A stretch of DNA of 64,000 nt from the NCBI RefSeq assembly GCF_014279995.1, contig NZ_CP047935.1, positions 2,625,494-2,689,493 on the forward strand. Reading direction: 5' to 3'. This DNA is from Synechococcus sp. BIOS-E4-1 (GTDB taxonomy: Bacteria; Cyanobacteriota; Cyanobacteriia; PCC-6307; Cyanobiaceae). This document shows positions 9,204-18,927 of this stretch, in pieces. The translations under genes were made by a program, and so were the position numbers. Numbering within the stretch: position 1 is the stretch's first letter; each line of letters starts with the position of its first letter. The notes under the pieces are model-generated. The model ran no database searches and was not told where the DNA came from. It saw only the letters and a list, made by a program, of their open reading frames with translations.

Positions 9204-11537
9204 ATGGTCGCTTTCTCCTCCAGCCGAACCAAGAACGCCGTTCGGCGAGGTGCCGTGGGATTTGCCCTCGCCCTTCCATTGATCAGCGGCCTGCCGGGGC
9301 AAGCCCAGGCTGAGCCTGATGGGACTGAGATCGAAGCTGCTCAGGCTGAAGAGATCCAGGTGGATGTTGAAGCAGAAGCAGTTGAGGCAGAGGGCGTTGA
9401 GGCAGAAGCAGTCGAGGCAGAGGGTGTTGAGGCAGAGCTGACCGAGGAGCAGATCGACGTTGAGCAGATCGAGGTCACCCCTGCCCCGGCCGCAACTCCC
9501 GTTGCCGAGCCGATTGACGAGGGGCCACAACAGCCCAGGGTGTTGATCACTGAGGTGATCATTGAGGGCATCGATGGACATCCAGAGCAGGAACGTCTCG
9601 AGCTCGCGGCCTATGACGCCATGCGTGTGCGCCCTGGCAGCAGGGTGACGAGAGAGGAACTGAAGCTTGATCTCGATGCGATCTACGCCACGGGATGGTT
9701 CTCAGACGTGCGAATTGAGCCGATCAACGGTCCGCTGGGTGTGCAACTGGCGGTGCAGGTGGTTCCCAACCCGGTGATGACCCAGGTTGTTCTTGAGCCT
9801 GAAGACAACAAGATCGAACCTCAGGTGATTGAGGACACCTTCAGTTCCGATTACGGCCGCACGCTCAACCTCAATGAGCTGCAGCTGCGCATGAAAGAGC
9901 TGCAGAAGTGGTACGCCGATCAGGGTTATTCACTGGCCCGTGTTAGCGGACCCACCAGGGTGAGTCCTGATGGGGTGGTGCAGCTGAAGGTGCTGATCGG
10001 CACCGTGGCCGGTGTCGAGGTCAAATTCATCAACAAGGAAGGGGAGGACACCAATGAGAAAGGAGAGCCGATCAAGGGCAAGACCAAGCCGTGGGTGGTG
10101 AGCAGGGAAATCTCCATCAAGCCCGGGGAACCTTTCAACCGCACCCAGCTTGAGAGCGACATCCGTCGTTTGTATGGCACATCGCTGTTCAGTGATGTGA
10201 AGGTGACCTTGCAGCCTGTCACTGGTGAGCCAGGCTTCATCACCATCGTTCTGGGCATCGTCGAGCAGTCCACTGGCTCGCTCTCAGGTGGTCTCGGCTA
10301 CAGCCAGAGTCAGGGTGTCTTTGGCCAGCTCCAGCTTTCCGACAGCAATCTGTTCGGTCGTGCCTGGGACCTGGCACTGAACTTCACCTACGGTCAGTTC
10401 GGTGGACTTGCGAACCTCACGTTCTCCGATCCCTGGATTAAAGGAGACAACCATCGCACCTCCTTCCGGACCTCCTTCTTCCTTAGCCGGGAAGTTCCTC
10501 AGGTCTTCCAAAGTCAGGACGATGGAGATATTGTTGCTCTGAATGATTACTTTGATAACGACTCATCTAAGACCTATTCCATTAGCTCCAGCAATAATCC
10601 CGCTGGAAGCAAATTTGATAATGTTGATGAGGCAAATGATGAGTTTTCTGATACCAGCTGGTTTGATTTTGAGGGCGATTCAATCGCTTTGGAGCGTATT
10701 GGCGGAAATGTGATTTTTGCTCGTCCGCTCAATGGCGGCGATCCTTTCAAGAAGGTGCCCTGGCAGGTATTGGCTGGACTGAATCTTCAGGCTGTCCGTC
10801 CCATCAACTATGCGGGTGAGACAAGGCCTTACGGCATCGCCAGCAGAAGAATCAAAAACGATCGTGTCAACAAGGATGAGGTGATTTGTACCGCCTTCAA
10901 TTGCGCTGATCAGAACACGCTCGCCAGTATTCGGGTCGCAACCACTTACAGCACACTGAATGATGGTCGGAATCCGACCTCAGGTAATTTCTTCAGTTTC
11001 GGTACGGAACAATATCTCTCTGTTGGAGAGAACTCTCCGACCTTCAACCGCATCCGCACCAGCTACACCCATTTCATTCCTGTCAAGTGGCTGAAGATCG
11101 CCAAGGGCTGTCGCCCCAAGGAGGGTGAACCGGAGAATTGTCCTCAGGCTCTGGCCTTCCAGATCAAGGCAGGCACCGTGATCGGTCAGTTGCCCCCTTA
11201 TGAAGCCTTCTGTCTGGGTGGATCTAACTCGGTTCGCGGCTGGTTCGACTGTGATCTGGCTGTCGGGCGCAGTTTCGGCGAAGCAACCATTGAGTACCGC
11301 TTCCCTATCTTCAGCATCTTCCAGGGCGAAGTGTTCATCGATGCAGGTACCGATTTCGGATCCCAGGCCAATGTCCCCGGCAAACCAGGTGAGCTGCTCG
11401 ACAAACCAGGTTCGGGTGTCTCTCCAGGTATTGGTGTGATCGTCACCACACCTGTAGGACCTCTGCGTCTGGAGGTGGCCAGCCAAAACTTCACGGGAGA
11501 GTACCGCTTCAATCTGGGCGTCGGCTGGAAGTTCTGA
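9204..11537 (+). CDS. bamA: outer membrane assembly protein, Omp85/BamA/Toc75 family
   Basis: Outer-membrane beta-barrel assembly factor. From the chosen ATG the product has 777 residues: a signal peptide (VGFALALPLISGLPGQAQA), an unusual acidic repeat and Glu-rich linker (about residues 45-100), POTRA domains (from VLITEVIIEGIDGHPEQERLEL to about residue 350), then a C-terminal 16-strand-type barrel with SNSVRGWFDCDLAVG and a terminal aromatic residue (GVGWKF), as expected for barrel insertion. A TTG 33 bases upstream is an alternative start. The stop overlaps lpxC (TGATG), linking outer-membrane protein assembly with lipid A genes. Confidence 0.93.
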   Translation: MVAFSSSRTKNAVRRGAVGFALALPLISGLPGQAQAEPDGTEIEAAQAEEIQVDVEAEAVEAEGVEAEAVEAEGVEAELTEEQIDVEQIEVTPAPAATPVAEPIDEGPQQPRVLITEVIIEGIDGHPEQERLELAAYDAMRVRPGSRVTREELKLDLDAIYATGWFSDVRIEPINGPLGVQLAVQVVPNPVMTQVVLEPEDNKIEPQVIEDTFSSDYGRTLNLNELQLRMKELQKWYADQGYSLARVSGPTRVSPDGVVQLKVLIGTVAGVEVKFINKEGEDTNEKGEPIKGKTKPWVVSREISIKPGEPFNRTQLESDIRRLYGTSLFSDVKVTLQPVTGEPGFITIVLGIVEQSTGSLSGGLGYSQSQGVFGQLQLSDSNLFGRAWDLALNFTYGQFGGLANLTFSDPWIKGDNHRTSFRTSFFLSREVPQVFQSQDDGDIVALNDYFDNDSSKTYSISSSNNPAGSKFDNVDEANDEFSDTSWFDFEGDSIALERIGGNVIFARPLNGGDPFKKVPWQVLAGLNLQAVRPINYAGETRPYGIASRRIKNDRVNKDEVICTAFNCADQNTLASIRVATTYSTLNDGRNPTSGNFFSFGTEQYLSVGENSPTFNRIRTSYTHFIPVKWLKIAKGCRPKEGEPENCPQALAFQIKAGTVIGQLPPYEAFCLGGSNSVRGWFDCDLAVGRSFGEATIEYRFPIFSIFQGEVFIDAGTDFGSQANVPGKPGELLDKPGSGVSPGIGVIVTTPVGPLRLEVASQNFTGEYRFNLGVGWKF
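9366..9437 (+). repeat. 15-bp in-frame tandem repeat in the Omp85 gene
   Basis: Nearly five copies of a 15-base unit (consensus gttgaggcagaagca) encode alternating VEAEA and VEAEG pentapeptides just after the signal peptide. Units differ by single bases only. Such an in-frame repeat can expand or shrink by slippage without breaking the frame. Confidence 0.9.
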
Positions 11538-12391
11538 TGGTCCTGTGGCCTCATGATTACGACGGAGCCTGGACCCTTGAGGGTCCGGCCCGACGCAGCG
11601 GCATTGGCCTGCACAGCGGTGAAGAGGTCTCAGTCACCCTGCAGCCTTCGACCCAGCCGGGCGTCTGGGTGAGCTGGCCAACAAACGGCGGCGACCCGCT
11701 CAGACTGGAGCCTTCCCAGGTGCGTGACAGCCCGCTGTGCACCACTCTCGAGCTGGGTGACCGAAAGCTCGCCACGGTGGAACATCTGCTTGCTGCTATC
11801 GCCGGGTGCGGTCTCACCCATGTGCATCTCGAAGTTGAAGGCAGGGAGATTCCTCTTTTGGATGGCTCCTCCCAGGGATGGGTGGAAGCCATCGCCGAGG
11901 CAGGCCTTGCCCCGGCATCAACACCTGCTCCGGCTAGGCCGCAGCTGCGGCAGCCGATCGCTCTGCATCGCGGCAGCAGTGTGATCACCGCCACGCCAGC
12001 TGAGCAGTTCACGCTGGTGGGCGTGATTGATTTCCCCCAGCCGGCCATCGGTCGTCAGCAATGTGCACTGGCACTGACGCCGGACAGTTTCGTGGCGGAG
12101 ATCGCTCCGGCTCGCACCTTCGGCTTCCGTGAGCAGGTGGATCAACTGCGTGCAGCGGGGCTGATTCAGGGTGGTGCCCTTGATAACGCTCTGGTCTGTG
12201 ATGGCGACCACTGGCTGAATCCACCCCTGCGCTATCCCGATGAACCGGTGCGCCATAAGCTTCTTGACCTGATCGGTGATCTGGCGCTTGTGGGTTTTCC
12301 GCGGGCGCAGGTGCTGGTCTACCGCGGCTCCCATGGTCTGCACACCGACCTGGCAGCGGCCCTGGCCGATCGATCCAATGCTCAGCCCTGA
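11537..12391 (+). CDS. lpxC: UDP-3-O-acyl-N-acetylglucosamine deacetylase
   Basis: LpxC is the zinc-dependent deacetylase committing UDP-GlcNAc to lipid A. The 284 residues include GIGLHSGEEVSVTL, the zinc-ligand motif TVEHLLAAIAG (H83), LDGSSQGWVEAI, and the second zinc motif RHKLLDLIGDL near residue 236. It starts inside the stop of the Omp85 gene and is followed six bases later by fabZ, as in many cyanobacteria. Confidence 0.96.
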   Translation: MVLWPHDYDGAWTLEGPARRSGIGLHSGEEVSVTLQPSTQPGVWVSWPTNGGDPLRLEPSQVRDSPLCTTLELGDRKLATVEHLLAAIAGCGLTHVHLEVEGREIPLLDGSSQGWVEAIAEAGLAPASTPAPARPQLRQPIALHRGSSVITATPAEQFTLVGVIDFPQPAIGRQQCALALTPDSFVAEIAPARTFGFREQVDQLRAAGLIQGGALDNALVCDGDHWLNPPLRYPDEPVRHKLLDLIGDLALVGFPRAQVLVYRGSHGLHTDLAAALADRSNAQP

Positions 12392-12397
12392 ACCGAT

Positions 12398-12862
12398 TTG
12401 ACTTCCTCCTCCGCCACCGCCGCAGCCCAGCCTCTGCTCACTGCGGAGCAGATCATGGGACTGCTTCCCCACCGCTATCCCTTTGCGCTTGTGGATCGTG
12501 TTCTGGAGCATGTGCCCGGTGAAAAAGCTGTGGCCATCAAGAACATCACCCTCAATGAGCCTCAGTTCCAGGGCCATTTCCCTGGACGTCCGTTAATGCC
12601 TGGAGTGTTGATCGTGGAGGCCATGGCGCAGGTGGGTGGTCTGATCGTCACCCAGATGCCCGATCTTCCCAAAGGTCTTTTTGTTTTTGCCGGTATCGAT
12701 GGCGTGCGCTTCCGCCGTCCGGTGATCCCCGGTGACCAGCTGCTGATCACCTGCGAGCTGCTGAGTCTCAAACGCAAGCGGTTTGGCAAGGTGAAGGCTG
12801 AGGCCACGGTGGATGGTCAACTGGTCTGCTCCGGGGAGCTCATGTTCTCGCTGGTTGACTGA
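12398..12862 (+). CDS. fabZ: 3-hydroxyacyl-[ACP] dehydratase FabZ
   Basis: FabZ removes water from 3-hydroxyacyl-ACP in type II fatty acid synthesis. The 154-residue product has [14 protein letters not shown] and the active-site helix [20 protein letters not shown] (catalytic H60 and E74). The start is a TTG seven bases after lpxC; the next Met (codon 20) would cut into the conserved domain, so TTG is preferred. It sits between lpxC and lpxA, giving the acyl-ACP pool for lipid A. Confidence 0.95.
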   Translation: MTSSSATAAAQPLLTAEQIMGLLPHRYPFALVDRVLEHVPGEKAVAIKNITLNEPQFQGHFPGRPLMPGVLIVEAMAQVGGLIVTQMPDLPKGLFVFAGIDGVRFRRPVIPGDQLLITCELLSLKRKRFGKVKAEATVDGQLVCSGELMFSLVD

Positions 12863-12864
12863 CC

Positions 12865-13719
12865 ATGATGAGTGAACAGCGATCCCCCGCCGTGACTGCT
12901 GAGGACCGTCCTCCCCAGATTCATCCGCTTGCGGCAGTCGATTCCCGGGCCGAGCTTGCCACTGGTGTGGTGATTGGCCCTGGTGCCGTTGTGGGTCCTG
13001 ATGTTCGCATTGGCCCTCATACCTGGGTCGGGCCCCACGCGGTGCTGGACGGTCGACTCATCATTGGCGAACACAACAAGATTTTTCCGGGTGCCTGCCT
13101 CGGGCTCGAGCCTCAGGATCTCAAGTACAAAGGCGCTCCGACAGAGGTGGTGATCGGCAATCACAACACCATCCGTGAATGCGTCACGATCAACCGGGCC
13201 ACCGATGAGGGAGAGCAGACCCGCATCGGCGACCACAACCTGTTAATGGCCTACTGCCATCTGGGGCACAACTGTCTTCTGGGCAACGGCATCGTGATGT
13301 CCAACAGCATCCAGGTTGCCGGGCATGTTCTGATCGAGGACAAGGCAGTGATAGGTGGATGCCTGGGGATTCACCAGTTCGTTCAGATCGGCGGAATGGC
13401 CATGGTTGGAGGCATGACAAGGGTGGACCGGGATGTGCCTCCCTACTGCCTCGTTGAGGGCCACCCCGGAAGGGTGCGAGGCCTCAATCGCGTGGGTCTG
13501 CGCAGGCGGGGCCTTGATCGCAAGGATCAGGGGCAGGAAATCAAGCAGCTTCAGGACATCTGGTCGCTGCTCTATCGCTCGGACCATGTGATTGCTGAAG
13601 GTCTGCGTCTTGCTCGTGAGCAGCCCCTGATGCCTCTGGCCGATCATCTCTGCTCTTTCCTCGAGGGATCGATCAGTCAGGGAAGGCGTGGCCCCATGCC
13701 TGCTGTCGGTGGTCGCTGA
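12865..13719 (+). CDS. lpxA: UDP-N-acetylglucosamine acyltransferase
   Basis: First enzyme of lipid A synthesis, transferring a 3-hydroxyacyl chain to UDP-GlcNAc. The 284 residues form a left-handed hexapeptide beta-helix ([20 protein letters not shown]), with [10 protein letters not shown], the catalytic-His region [11 protein letters not shown] (H135) and a C-terminal helical domain. The start has two adjacent ATGs. A 20-residue N-terminal extension precedes the usual IHPLA start. It overlaps lpxB by one base. Confidence 0.96.
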   Translation: MMSEQRSPAVTAEDRPPQIHPLAAVDSRAELATGVVIGPGAVVGPDVRIGPHTWVGPHAVLDGRLIIGEHNKIFPGACLGLEPQDLKYKGAPTEVVIGNHNTIRECVTINRATDEGEQTRIGDHNLLMAYCHLGHNCLLGNGIVMSNSIQVAGHVLIEDKAVIGGCLGIHQFVQIGGMAMVGGMTRVDRDVPPYCLVEGHPGRVRGLNRVGLRRRGLDRKDQGQEIKQLQDIWSLLYRSDHVIAEGLRLAREQPLMPLADHLCSFLEGSISQGRRGPMPAVGGR

Positions 13720-14897
13720 TGGTGCGTGTGCTGATCAGCACCGGTGAGGTGTCTGGTGATCTTCAGGGAAGTCTTCTGGTGCAGGCCTTGCATCGGCAGG
13801 CTCGTTTGAGGAGCCTTGATCTTGAGGTGCTGGCCCTGGGGGGACCACGCATGCATGCAGCTGGCGCGGAACTTCTTGCCGATACGGCTCCACTGGGCTC
13901 GATCGGTCTTCTGGAGCACCTTCCACAGGTTGTCCCCACCTTGAAGCTGCAGTCGAGGGTCAACAGGGAACTCAGTGCTCGGCCCCCTGATGCAGTGGTG
14001 CTGATTGACTACATGGGCGCCAATGTGCGTCTCGGCAAGCGTCTGCGCCGCAAGTTGCCGCAGGTTCCCATTACCTACTACATCGCTCCTCAGGAATGGG
14101 CATGGCGCATGAATGACAAAGGCACAAGCAGCCTTCTGTCCTTCACTGATCGCATTCTTGCGATCTTCCCGGAGGAAGCATCCTTCTATGCATCCCATGG
14201 TGCGCAGGTCACCTGGGTTGGCCATCCTCTGCTCGATCTTGCTGGCCGCAATCCTGACCGTGCTGAAGCCTGTCGCCAGCTCGGCCTTGATCCGAAGGAA
14301 CGCTTGCTGCTGCTGATGCCTGCATCCAGGCCGCAGGAGTTGCGCTATCTGATGCCCGTGCTCGCGGAGGTGGCGGCACGTCTGCAGGCAAGAGATCCGA
14401 AGCTGATGGTGATGGTGCCGGCAGGTCTCAGTCGTTTTGAGCGTGAACTTCAGGAGGCGCTTGAAGCCGCCGATGTGCGTGGACGGGTCATTCCAGCCGC
14501 CGATGCTGATGCCCTCAAACCGTCACTGTTCAGCGCAGCGGATCTCGCCCTCGGCAAGTCGGGAACTGTCAATCTTGAGCTGGCCCTTCAGGGAGTCCCT
14601 CAGGTGGTCGGATACCGGGTGAGCCGCATGACGGCCTGGGTCGCACGCCATCTGCTTCGCTTCCATGTGGATCACATTTCGCCAGTGAATCTGCTGCTCA
14701 AGGAGCGCTTAGTCCCTGAATTTTTGCAGGAAGACTTCAGTGCCGACCAGTTGATTGCTCAGGCCATTCCTTTGTTGGAGAGCACTGATGAGCGCCAACG
14801 GATGTTGATTGGCTATGAACGTCTGCGCCAAACGCTGGGGGAACCGGGAGTGACCGATCGCGCCGCTGCCGCAATCCTTGATCAGCTGTCGACCTGA
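13719..14897 (+). CDS. lpxB: lipid-A-disaccharide synthase
   Basis: GT19 glycosyltransferase that condenses UDP-diacyl-GlcN with lipid X. The 392 residues show [19 protein letters not shown] at the N-terminus, [26 protein letters not shown], and C-terminal [25 protein letters not shown], all typical. The TGATG junction with lpxA supports translational coupling in an lpxC-fabZ-lpxA-lpxB operon. Confidence 0.96.
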   Translation: MVRVLISTGEVSGDLQGSLLVQALHRQARLRSLDLEVLALGGPRMHAAGAELLADTAPLGSIGLLEHLPQVVPTLKLQSRVNRELSARPPDAVVLIDYMGANVRLGKRLRRKLPQVPITYYIAPQEWAWRMNDKGTSSLLSFTDRILAIFPEEASFYASHGAQVTWVGHPLLDLAGRNPDRAEACRQLGLDPKERLLLLMPASRPQELRYLMPVLAEVAARLQARDPKLMVMVPAGLSRFERELQEALEAADVRGRVIPAADADALKPSLFSAADLALGKSGTVNLELALQGVPQVVGYRVSRMTAWVARHLLRFHVDHISPVNLLLKERLVPEFLQEDFSADQLIAQAIPLLESTDERQRMLIGYERLRQTLGEPGVTDRAAAAILDQLST

Positions 14898-14905
14898 GTT
14901 CACCT

Positions 14906-15529
14906 GTGATCCGCATCTTGTTATCCCTGTTGGTGGGAGCTTTGCTCCTGATTTCACCCGCCTCAGTGCTTGCCGAGCAACAGAGCGCCGTGTTGGCTGG
15001 AGGCTGTTTCTGGTGCATGGAGAGTGATCTAGAGAAACTTCCTGGTGTGATCTCTGTGGAAAGCGGCTACAGCGGCGGCAGCGTGTCCAATCCGACCTAC
15101 AACCAGGTGAGTGCTGAAACCACTGGGCATCAGGAGGTGGTGGAAGTGCTGTTTGACTCGACCAGGATCAGTTACCCCAGGCTTCTTCAGTCGTATTGGC
15201 GCAACGTGGATCCCTTCGATGGTGAGGGTCAGTTCTGTGATCGCGGAGACTCCTACCGACCCGTGATCTTCACCAGCGGTGATCGACAGAACAGCGAGGC
15301 TCTCGCCAGTCAGTCAGAGGCGGCCAGGGAACTTGGAGTGTCTCAATCCGCTCTCAAGGTGGAGATCAAACCTCTTGAAAAGTTCTGGCCTGCTGAGGAT
15401 TACCACCAGAATTTCGCCGAATTGAATTCAGTCAAATACAAGTATTACCGCTGGGCCTGCGGAAGGGATAAGCGCCTCGATCAGGTCTGGGGTGACCAAG
15501 CTCGCACCGGTGATTCCTGGACGAAGTAG
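14906..15529 (+). CDS. msrA: peptide-methionine (S)-S-oxide reductase, exported form
   Basis: MsrA repairs oxidised methionine. The catalytic motif GCFWC lies at residues 33-37 (nucleophile C34), followed by GVISVESGYSGG, YNQVSAETTGHQEVVEV and YHQNF. A hydrophobic N-terminus (ILLSLLVGALLLISPASVLA) in front of the catalytic domain predicts export or membrane anchoring, unlike cytosolic MsrA. The start is GTG, eight bases after lpxB, so it may belong to the lpx transcription unit and act outside the plasma membrane; that location is an inference. Confidence 0.92.
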   Translation: MIRILLSLLVGALLLISPASVLAEQQSAVLAGGCFWCMESDLEKLPGVISVESGYSGGSVSNPTYNQVSAETTGHQEVVEVLFDSTRISYPRLLQSYWRNVDPFDGEGQFCDRGDSYRPVIFTSGDRQNSEALASQSEAARELGVSQSALKVEIKPLEKFWPAEDYHQNFAELNSVKYKYYRWACGRDKRLDQVWGDQARTGDSWTK

Positions 15530-15708
15530 GTGTTTGTAGAGACCAGAACTCAGCAACTCCTGGTGGTTTGATTGCGAGAATCTGAGGAAATTCTGTAGCG
15601 GTCGTTGCGCTCTGAATCAGCCACTTCGCAGTGAAGGTGCGGGTTTTACGCCATCGACGACACAGTTTGGATTGCGTACCATTCTGCAGTGAGTTGTGAA
15701 AGGTCTGT

Positions 15709-15885
15709 ATGTATCTGCTGATCATCAAAGACGGTCTTGTGACGCGTCATGTTGGTCCGTATCCATCTCCGAAGCAGGCCTCTGATGACTTGGAGCGAGT
15801 CATGGCCAGTTGCTCGGAGAGGGCACGCTGGCAGATTCATGCTCTCGAGAATCCCCATTCCCTCTCCATGGTCGTCGCGTCCTGA
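15709..15885 (+). CDS. small conserved-looking hypothetical protein (58 aa)
   Basis: A 58-residue product beginning MYLLIIKDGLVTRHVG and ending SLSMVVAS. It is a small soluble alpha/beta-looking protein with no membrane segment. It has an ATG start and stands alone 180 bp after msrA. Compact composition and lack of any other frame here support a real gene. Function not recognised. Confidence 0.65.
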   Translation: MYLLIIKDGLVTRHVGPYPSPKQASDDLERVMASCSERARWQIHALENPHSLSMVVAS

Positions 15886-15906
15886 CTGGGGTTCCGTTCT
15901 ATATCG

Positions 15907-16164
15907 TCAGGGATTCTGTATGTCTGTGGCGTTTGGTCTACGTCCGGGATAACCCCGTAGCAGCCCCGATTCGATCATCAGCCCCACGCCCGCATTGATC
16001 ACGATCAGGCTGAGTGTCCCGTACCACCACCATGGACCGCCATCACTTCCAGCCAGCTGAAGTGTCCTGCGGCTGACGGCCTCCCCGAACAGGCAGAGGC
16101 CGGCAGGTAACAGCAGAACGCCCAGCTGGGCGCGTACATACCAGCGAAAGGGGCTGGAGGCCAT
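15907..16164 (-). CDS. small two-helix membrane protein (85 aa)
   Basis: The product has two hydrophobic segments (LGVLLLPAGLCLFG and WWYGTLSLIVINAGVGLMI) joined by a loop with GSDGGPWWW and flanked by basic residues, suggesting an inner or thylakoid membrane protein. Family not recognised. It follows pepA on the same strand after 26 bp and may be co-transcribed. Confidence 0.72.
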   Translation of the reverse strand: MASSPFRWYVRAQLGVLLLPAGLCLFGEAVSRRTLQLAGSDGGPWWWYGTLSLIVINAGVGLMIESGLLRGYPGRRPNATDIQNP

Positions 16165-16190
16165 GCAGCTTGCTTCGTTGAGATTGAAAT

Positions 16191-17681
16191 TTAGGCCTCG
16201 ACGGTTGAGGACTGCTTCAACACCCAGTTCACCAGCGTGCGCACGCCGTAGCCCGTGGCACCTGAGGGATTCAGTCCGCGGCCCTTGTCGCTCCAGACCG
16301 TGCCTGCGATGTCGATGTGGGCCCAGGGAATGCCGGCATCCACGAACTCCTTGAGGAACAGTGCGGCCGTGATCGATCCACCGGGGCGGGGTCCGGTGTT
16401 CTTCATGTCGGCCAGCAGCGATTTGAGGCCTTTGCGGTAGGAGCTGTGAAGCGGCATGCGCCAGAGGCCCTCTCCGGCGTTGTTTGCAGCGGTTTCCAGA
16501 TCACTCGAGAGCGCATCATCCGGGGTCCAGAGTCCGGCGATCTCATCGCCTAAGGCAACCACACAAGCTCCGGTGAGCGTCGCCAGATCCACGATCGCAT
16601 CGGGTTTGAGCTTGGAGGCGTACACCAGGGCATCAGCGAGGGTGAGTCTGCCCTCCGCATCGGTGTTGTTGATCTCGATCGTGGTGCCGTTGGACGCGGT
16701 GACGATGTCGCCGGGATGAACCGCGGAGCCGTTGATCATGTTTTCGCACGCGGCCACAAGCATGTGCACCTCCACTCCCGCTGGGCGTAGTTCAGCGATG
16801 CTGCGCATGGCTCCAAAGACAGCAGCGCTGCCGCCCATGTCGAACTTCATCATGTCGATCTGGGCAGCCCCGACCTTGAGGTTGTAGCCGCCGGAATCAA
16901 ATGTGAGCCCCTTGCCCACCAGAATGAGGCGCTTCTTGGCTACGCCGCTGGGGCGATAGGTCAGGTGGATGAATTTGGGATCCATGTCAGAGCCCTGGCA
17001 GACCGAGAGGTAAGAGCCCATACCGCGCTCCTCGCAGTCGGCACGTTCGAGCACGGTGAGGTCAAGTCCGTGCTCGTGGGCGAGGGTTGCCGCGGTTCGG
17101 GCCAGTTCCTCCGGGGTGACGCTGTTCGGTGGCGCCGCCACCAGCTCCCTGGCCAGCTCCACCCCGGCGCAGACCGGGTGAACTGTTTCCAGCGTCTGGT
17201 TCAGGCCCCCTGGCCATTGGCCCAGCAGCTCAAGCTGTTCAGGTCTCAGGCTCGGTTCGGGCTTGCTGCGAAAGCGCAGGTCGCTGTAAAGAGCCAGTCG
17301 TACAGCTTCAGCAGCGGCAGTGGCATCGCCGATGGGGTCTTCGGATCCCATCGGCAGCATCAGGCCGAGAGAGCCACTCTGGCCTTGTGCGGCACGGGCG
17401 GCGGCGGCGGCGGCCATGCGCAGGCTGTCCCGATCCACAGAGTCGGGATCCCCCAGCCCCAGCAGCACCAGGGTCGTGCAGTCGCTTCGCAGCAGTTGAA
17501 GGCTGGCCAGATCACCGCTCTTGCCTGTGAAGGGCTTCTGCTTCAGCCATTCCGACAGCTGAATGTTGAAGCGTTGTTCCATCGCCTCCACCAGACCTTG
17601 GGGGTCGTCCTGAGGAATGCCAAGCGCAAGAACGGAACCACTCCAGGCCTCAGGGGTGGCCGGAGAGAGGGAGATTTTCAT
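16191..17681 (-). CDS. pepA: leucyl aminopeptidase (M17)
   Basis: Cytosolic dimetal aminopeptidase of family M17, 496 residues. The C-terminal catalytic domain shows VGKGLTFDSGGY (K257, D262), KFDMGGSAAV, and the signature NTDAEGRL at 339-346 with metal and bicarbonate-binding residues. The N-terminal third is the variable domain. It heads a minus-strand pair with the small membrane protein and is preceded by a short gap to the GIY-YIG-like gene. Confidence 0.97.
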   Translation of the reverse strand: MKISLSPATPEAWSGSVLALGIPQDDPQGLVEAMEQRFNIQLSEWLKQKPFTGKSGDLASLQLLRSDCTTLVLLGLGDPDSVDRDSLRMAAAAAARAAQGQSGSLGLMLPMGSEDPIGDATAAAEAVRLALYSDLRFRSKPEPSLRPEQLELLGQWPGGLNQTLETVHPVCAGVELARELVAAPPNSVTPEELARTAATLAHEHGLDLTVLERADCEERGMGSYLSVCQGSDMDPKFIHLTYRPSGVAKKRLILVGKGLTFDSGGYNLKVGAAQIDMMKFDMGGSAAVFGAMRSIAELRPAGVEVHMLVAACENMINGSAVHPGDIVTASNGTTIEINNTDAEGRLTLADALVYASKLKPDAIVDLATLTGACVVALGDEIAGLWTPDDALSSDLETAANNAGEGLWRMPLHSSYRKGLKSLLADMKNTGPRPGGSITAALFLKEFVDAGIPWAHIDIAGTVWSDKGRGLNPSGATGYGVRTLVNWVLKQSSTVEA

Positions 17682-17718
17682 GGAGAGCCGTTGCCTGAAC
17701 CGATGCTAGGAGCTGTGC

Positions 17719-18315
17719 TCAGGCGGCTTGAAACGGCGTGGCCCATCGCTCGCGCGATTCTTTGTTGAACGGTGGCTGCCAGCGTCGGATCAGGGTCTGT
17801 TCCAGCTTTCGTCGAGCCCGGGTGGCCCTGGGTACATCGCCCCAGAAACGGATGCTGGTTCTGCAGCTCAGGCCGCAGTCCACGCAGGCCTCTTGATAAG
17901 CCGCAAGGTAGGCCTTGCAATCATGCTCTCCCTTCCAGCGCCGATCGGCCGCCATGGTCTCTCCGATGTAAAGCAGGATCGGGTGTTCCAGATCTGCGGG
18001 ACGGTCCATGACCCAGTACAGCGCCGCCCCCTGATGGGGGCTCTGCGGCCATCGCCAGAAACTCAGCGGGAGTGGTTTGAGTGACAAGGGTTGAATCCCT
18101 GAAGCTGGATCGTCATGGCCGCTGAACAGGCTGCCCTGCTCCTGACTTCGGCCGTCCGCCTGAAACAGAGGGCTCTGGAAGCTGTGGATGCGCTGCTGCC
18201 AGCTTTGGAGCTGCTGCCTATTCAGTGGCAACTCCGCAGGGTTGTTGTCCTGACCGGCAGGTGTCGCCTGTTCGAAAAGGTTCCCCTGGCGAGGAGAGGC
18301 AGGCATCGCGATCAA
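17719..18315 (-). CDS. GIY-YIG-like nuclease domain protein
   Basis: The 198-residue product has a variable, Gln/Ser-rich N-terminal half, then ALYWVMD followed by LLYIGET, a KGEHDCKAYLAAY segment, and RRKLEQTLIRRWQPPFNKE. This order (Y...YIG, R/H, E, N) matches the GIY-YIG endonuclease fold. Whether it is an active nuclease is not clear because the first motif is degenerate (ALYWV in place of GIY). It overlaps the helix-hairpin-helix gene by four bases, so the two are probably expressed together in DNA transactions. Confidence 0.65.
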   Translation of the reverse strand: MIAMPASPRQGNLFEQATPAGQDNNPAELPLNRQQLQSWQQRIHSFQSPLFQADGRSQEQGSLFSGHDDPASGIQPLSLKPLPLSFWRWPQSPHQGAALYWVMDRPADLEHPILLYIGETMAADRRWKGEHDCKAYLAAYQEACVDCGLSCRTSIRFWGDVPRATRARRKLEQTLIRRWQPPFNKESRERWATPFQAA

Positions 18316-18893
18316 CCTCGTGGCGGCAGGCTTGGGCCTGCAGGTCTGGAGCCGAAACGAACACGCCCGATCAGAGCTTCCACAGTTGCCGGGGGCAGGC
18401 AGAGCCGCTCCTGTAGATCCGCGAGGTTCTGAAACGGTTCGCGCCGCCGTTCTGCGAGCAGGCGTTCCACCCGGTCATCGGGCCACGGGAGGGTTGTGGC
18501 CAGCAGGGTAGGGCTGGCGGCATTCAGATCGAGCGGTGCCTGCTCCGGTAACTGCGGGGCATCCCCGTGCCAGCGGAAAACCAGATGGGGTCTCCACTGC
18601 TCGCAGAGATTTTCCGAGATGTCGAGCAGCTGAGCCAGATCCTCCATCTGGCTGAACTGAACCCCGCCCTGCTGAAGGCGCAGCAACTGATCCACCATGA
18701 TTTCGCTGCAGCCCGGCAGCTGGCGCCACTGCTCTGCGCTGGCTCTGTTCACGTCGATGCACCAACTCGGAGCGACCGTTGTTTCTTCTGCAGGCCAGGG
18801 TCTGGGGTCCACGCGCACTGGATCCCTGGGCAGGTCACCCATGGCCTGGAGCACCTTGCGGGCCAGTGGATCGAGCCAATGCCGGCGAGCCAT
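18312..18893 (-). CDS. ComEA-like helix-hairpin-helix protein
   Basis: A 193-residue protein started at MARRHWLDPLARK because upstream residues look non-conserved and overlap the next gene. It contains two HhH-type DNA-binding repeats: IDVNRASAEQWRQLPGCS (about 45-62) and LDLNAASPTLLATTLPW (about 122-138), each followed by the helix pair typical of ComEA. No signal peptide is evident, so it differs from the secreted competence DNA receptor. ATGA overlap with the GIY-YIG-like gene suggests a functional pair. Confidence 0.72.
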   Translation of the reverse strand: MARRHWLDPLARKVLQAMGDLPRDPVRVDPRPWPAEETTVAPSWCIDVNRASAEQWRQLPGCSEIMVDQLLRLQQGGVQFSQMEDLAQLLDISENLCEQWRPHLVFRWHGDAPQLPEQAPLDLNAASPTLLATTLPWPDDRVERLLAERRREPFQNLADLQERLCLPPATVEALIGRVRFGSRPAGPSLPPRG

Positions 18894-18927
18894 CGCCGCG
18901 TTTCTCCCTTGCAGCCTGGCCAGGACC

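Noticed and set aside
8868..9581. 237-codon minus-strand frame opposite purC and the start of the Omp85 gene
   Set aside because: The low-complexity Leu/Cys/Asn runs are the reverse image of the Omp85 acidic repeat; not a gene.
16965..17768. 267-codon plus-strand frame opposite pepA
   Set aside because: Fully antisense to well-conserved aminopeptidase; no signature of its own.
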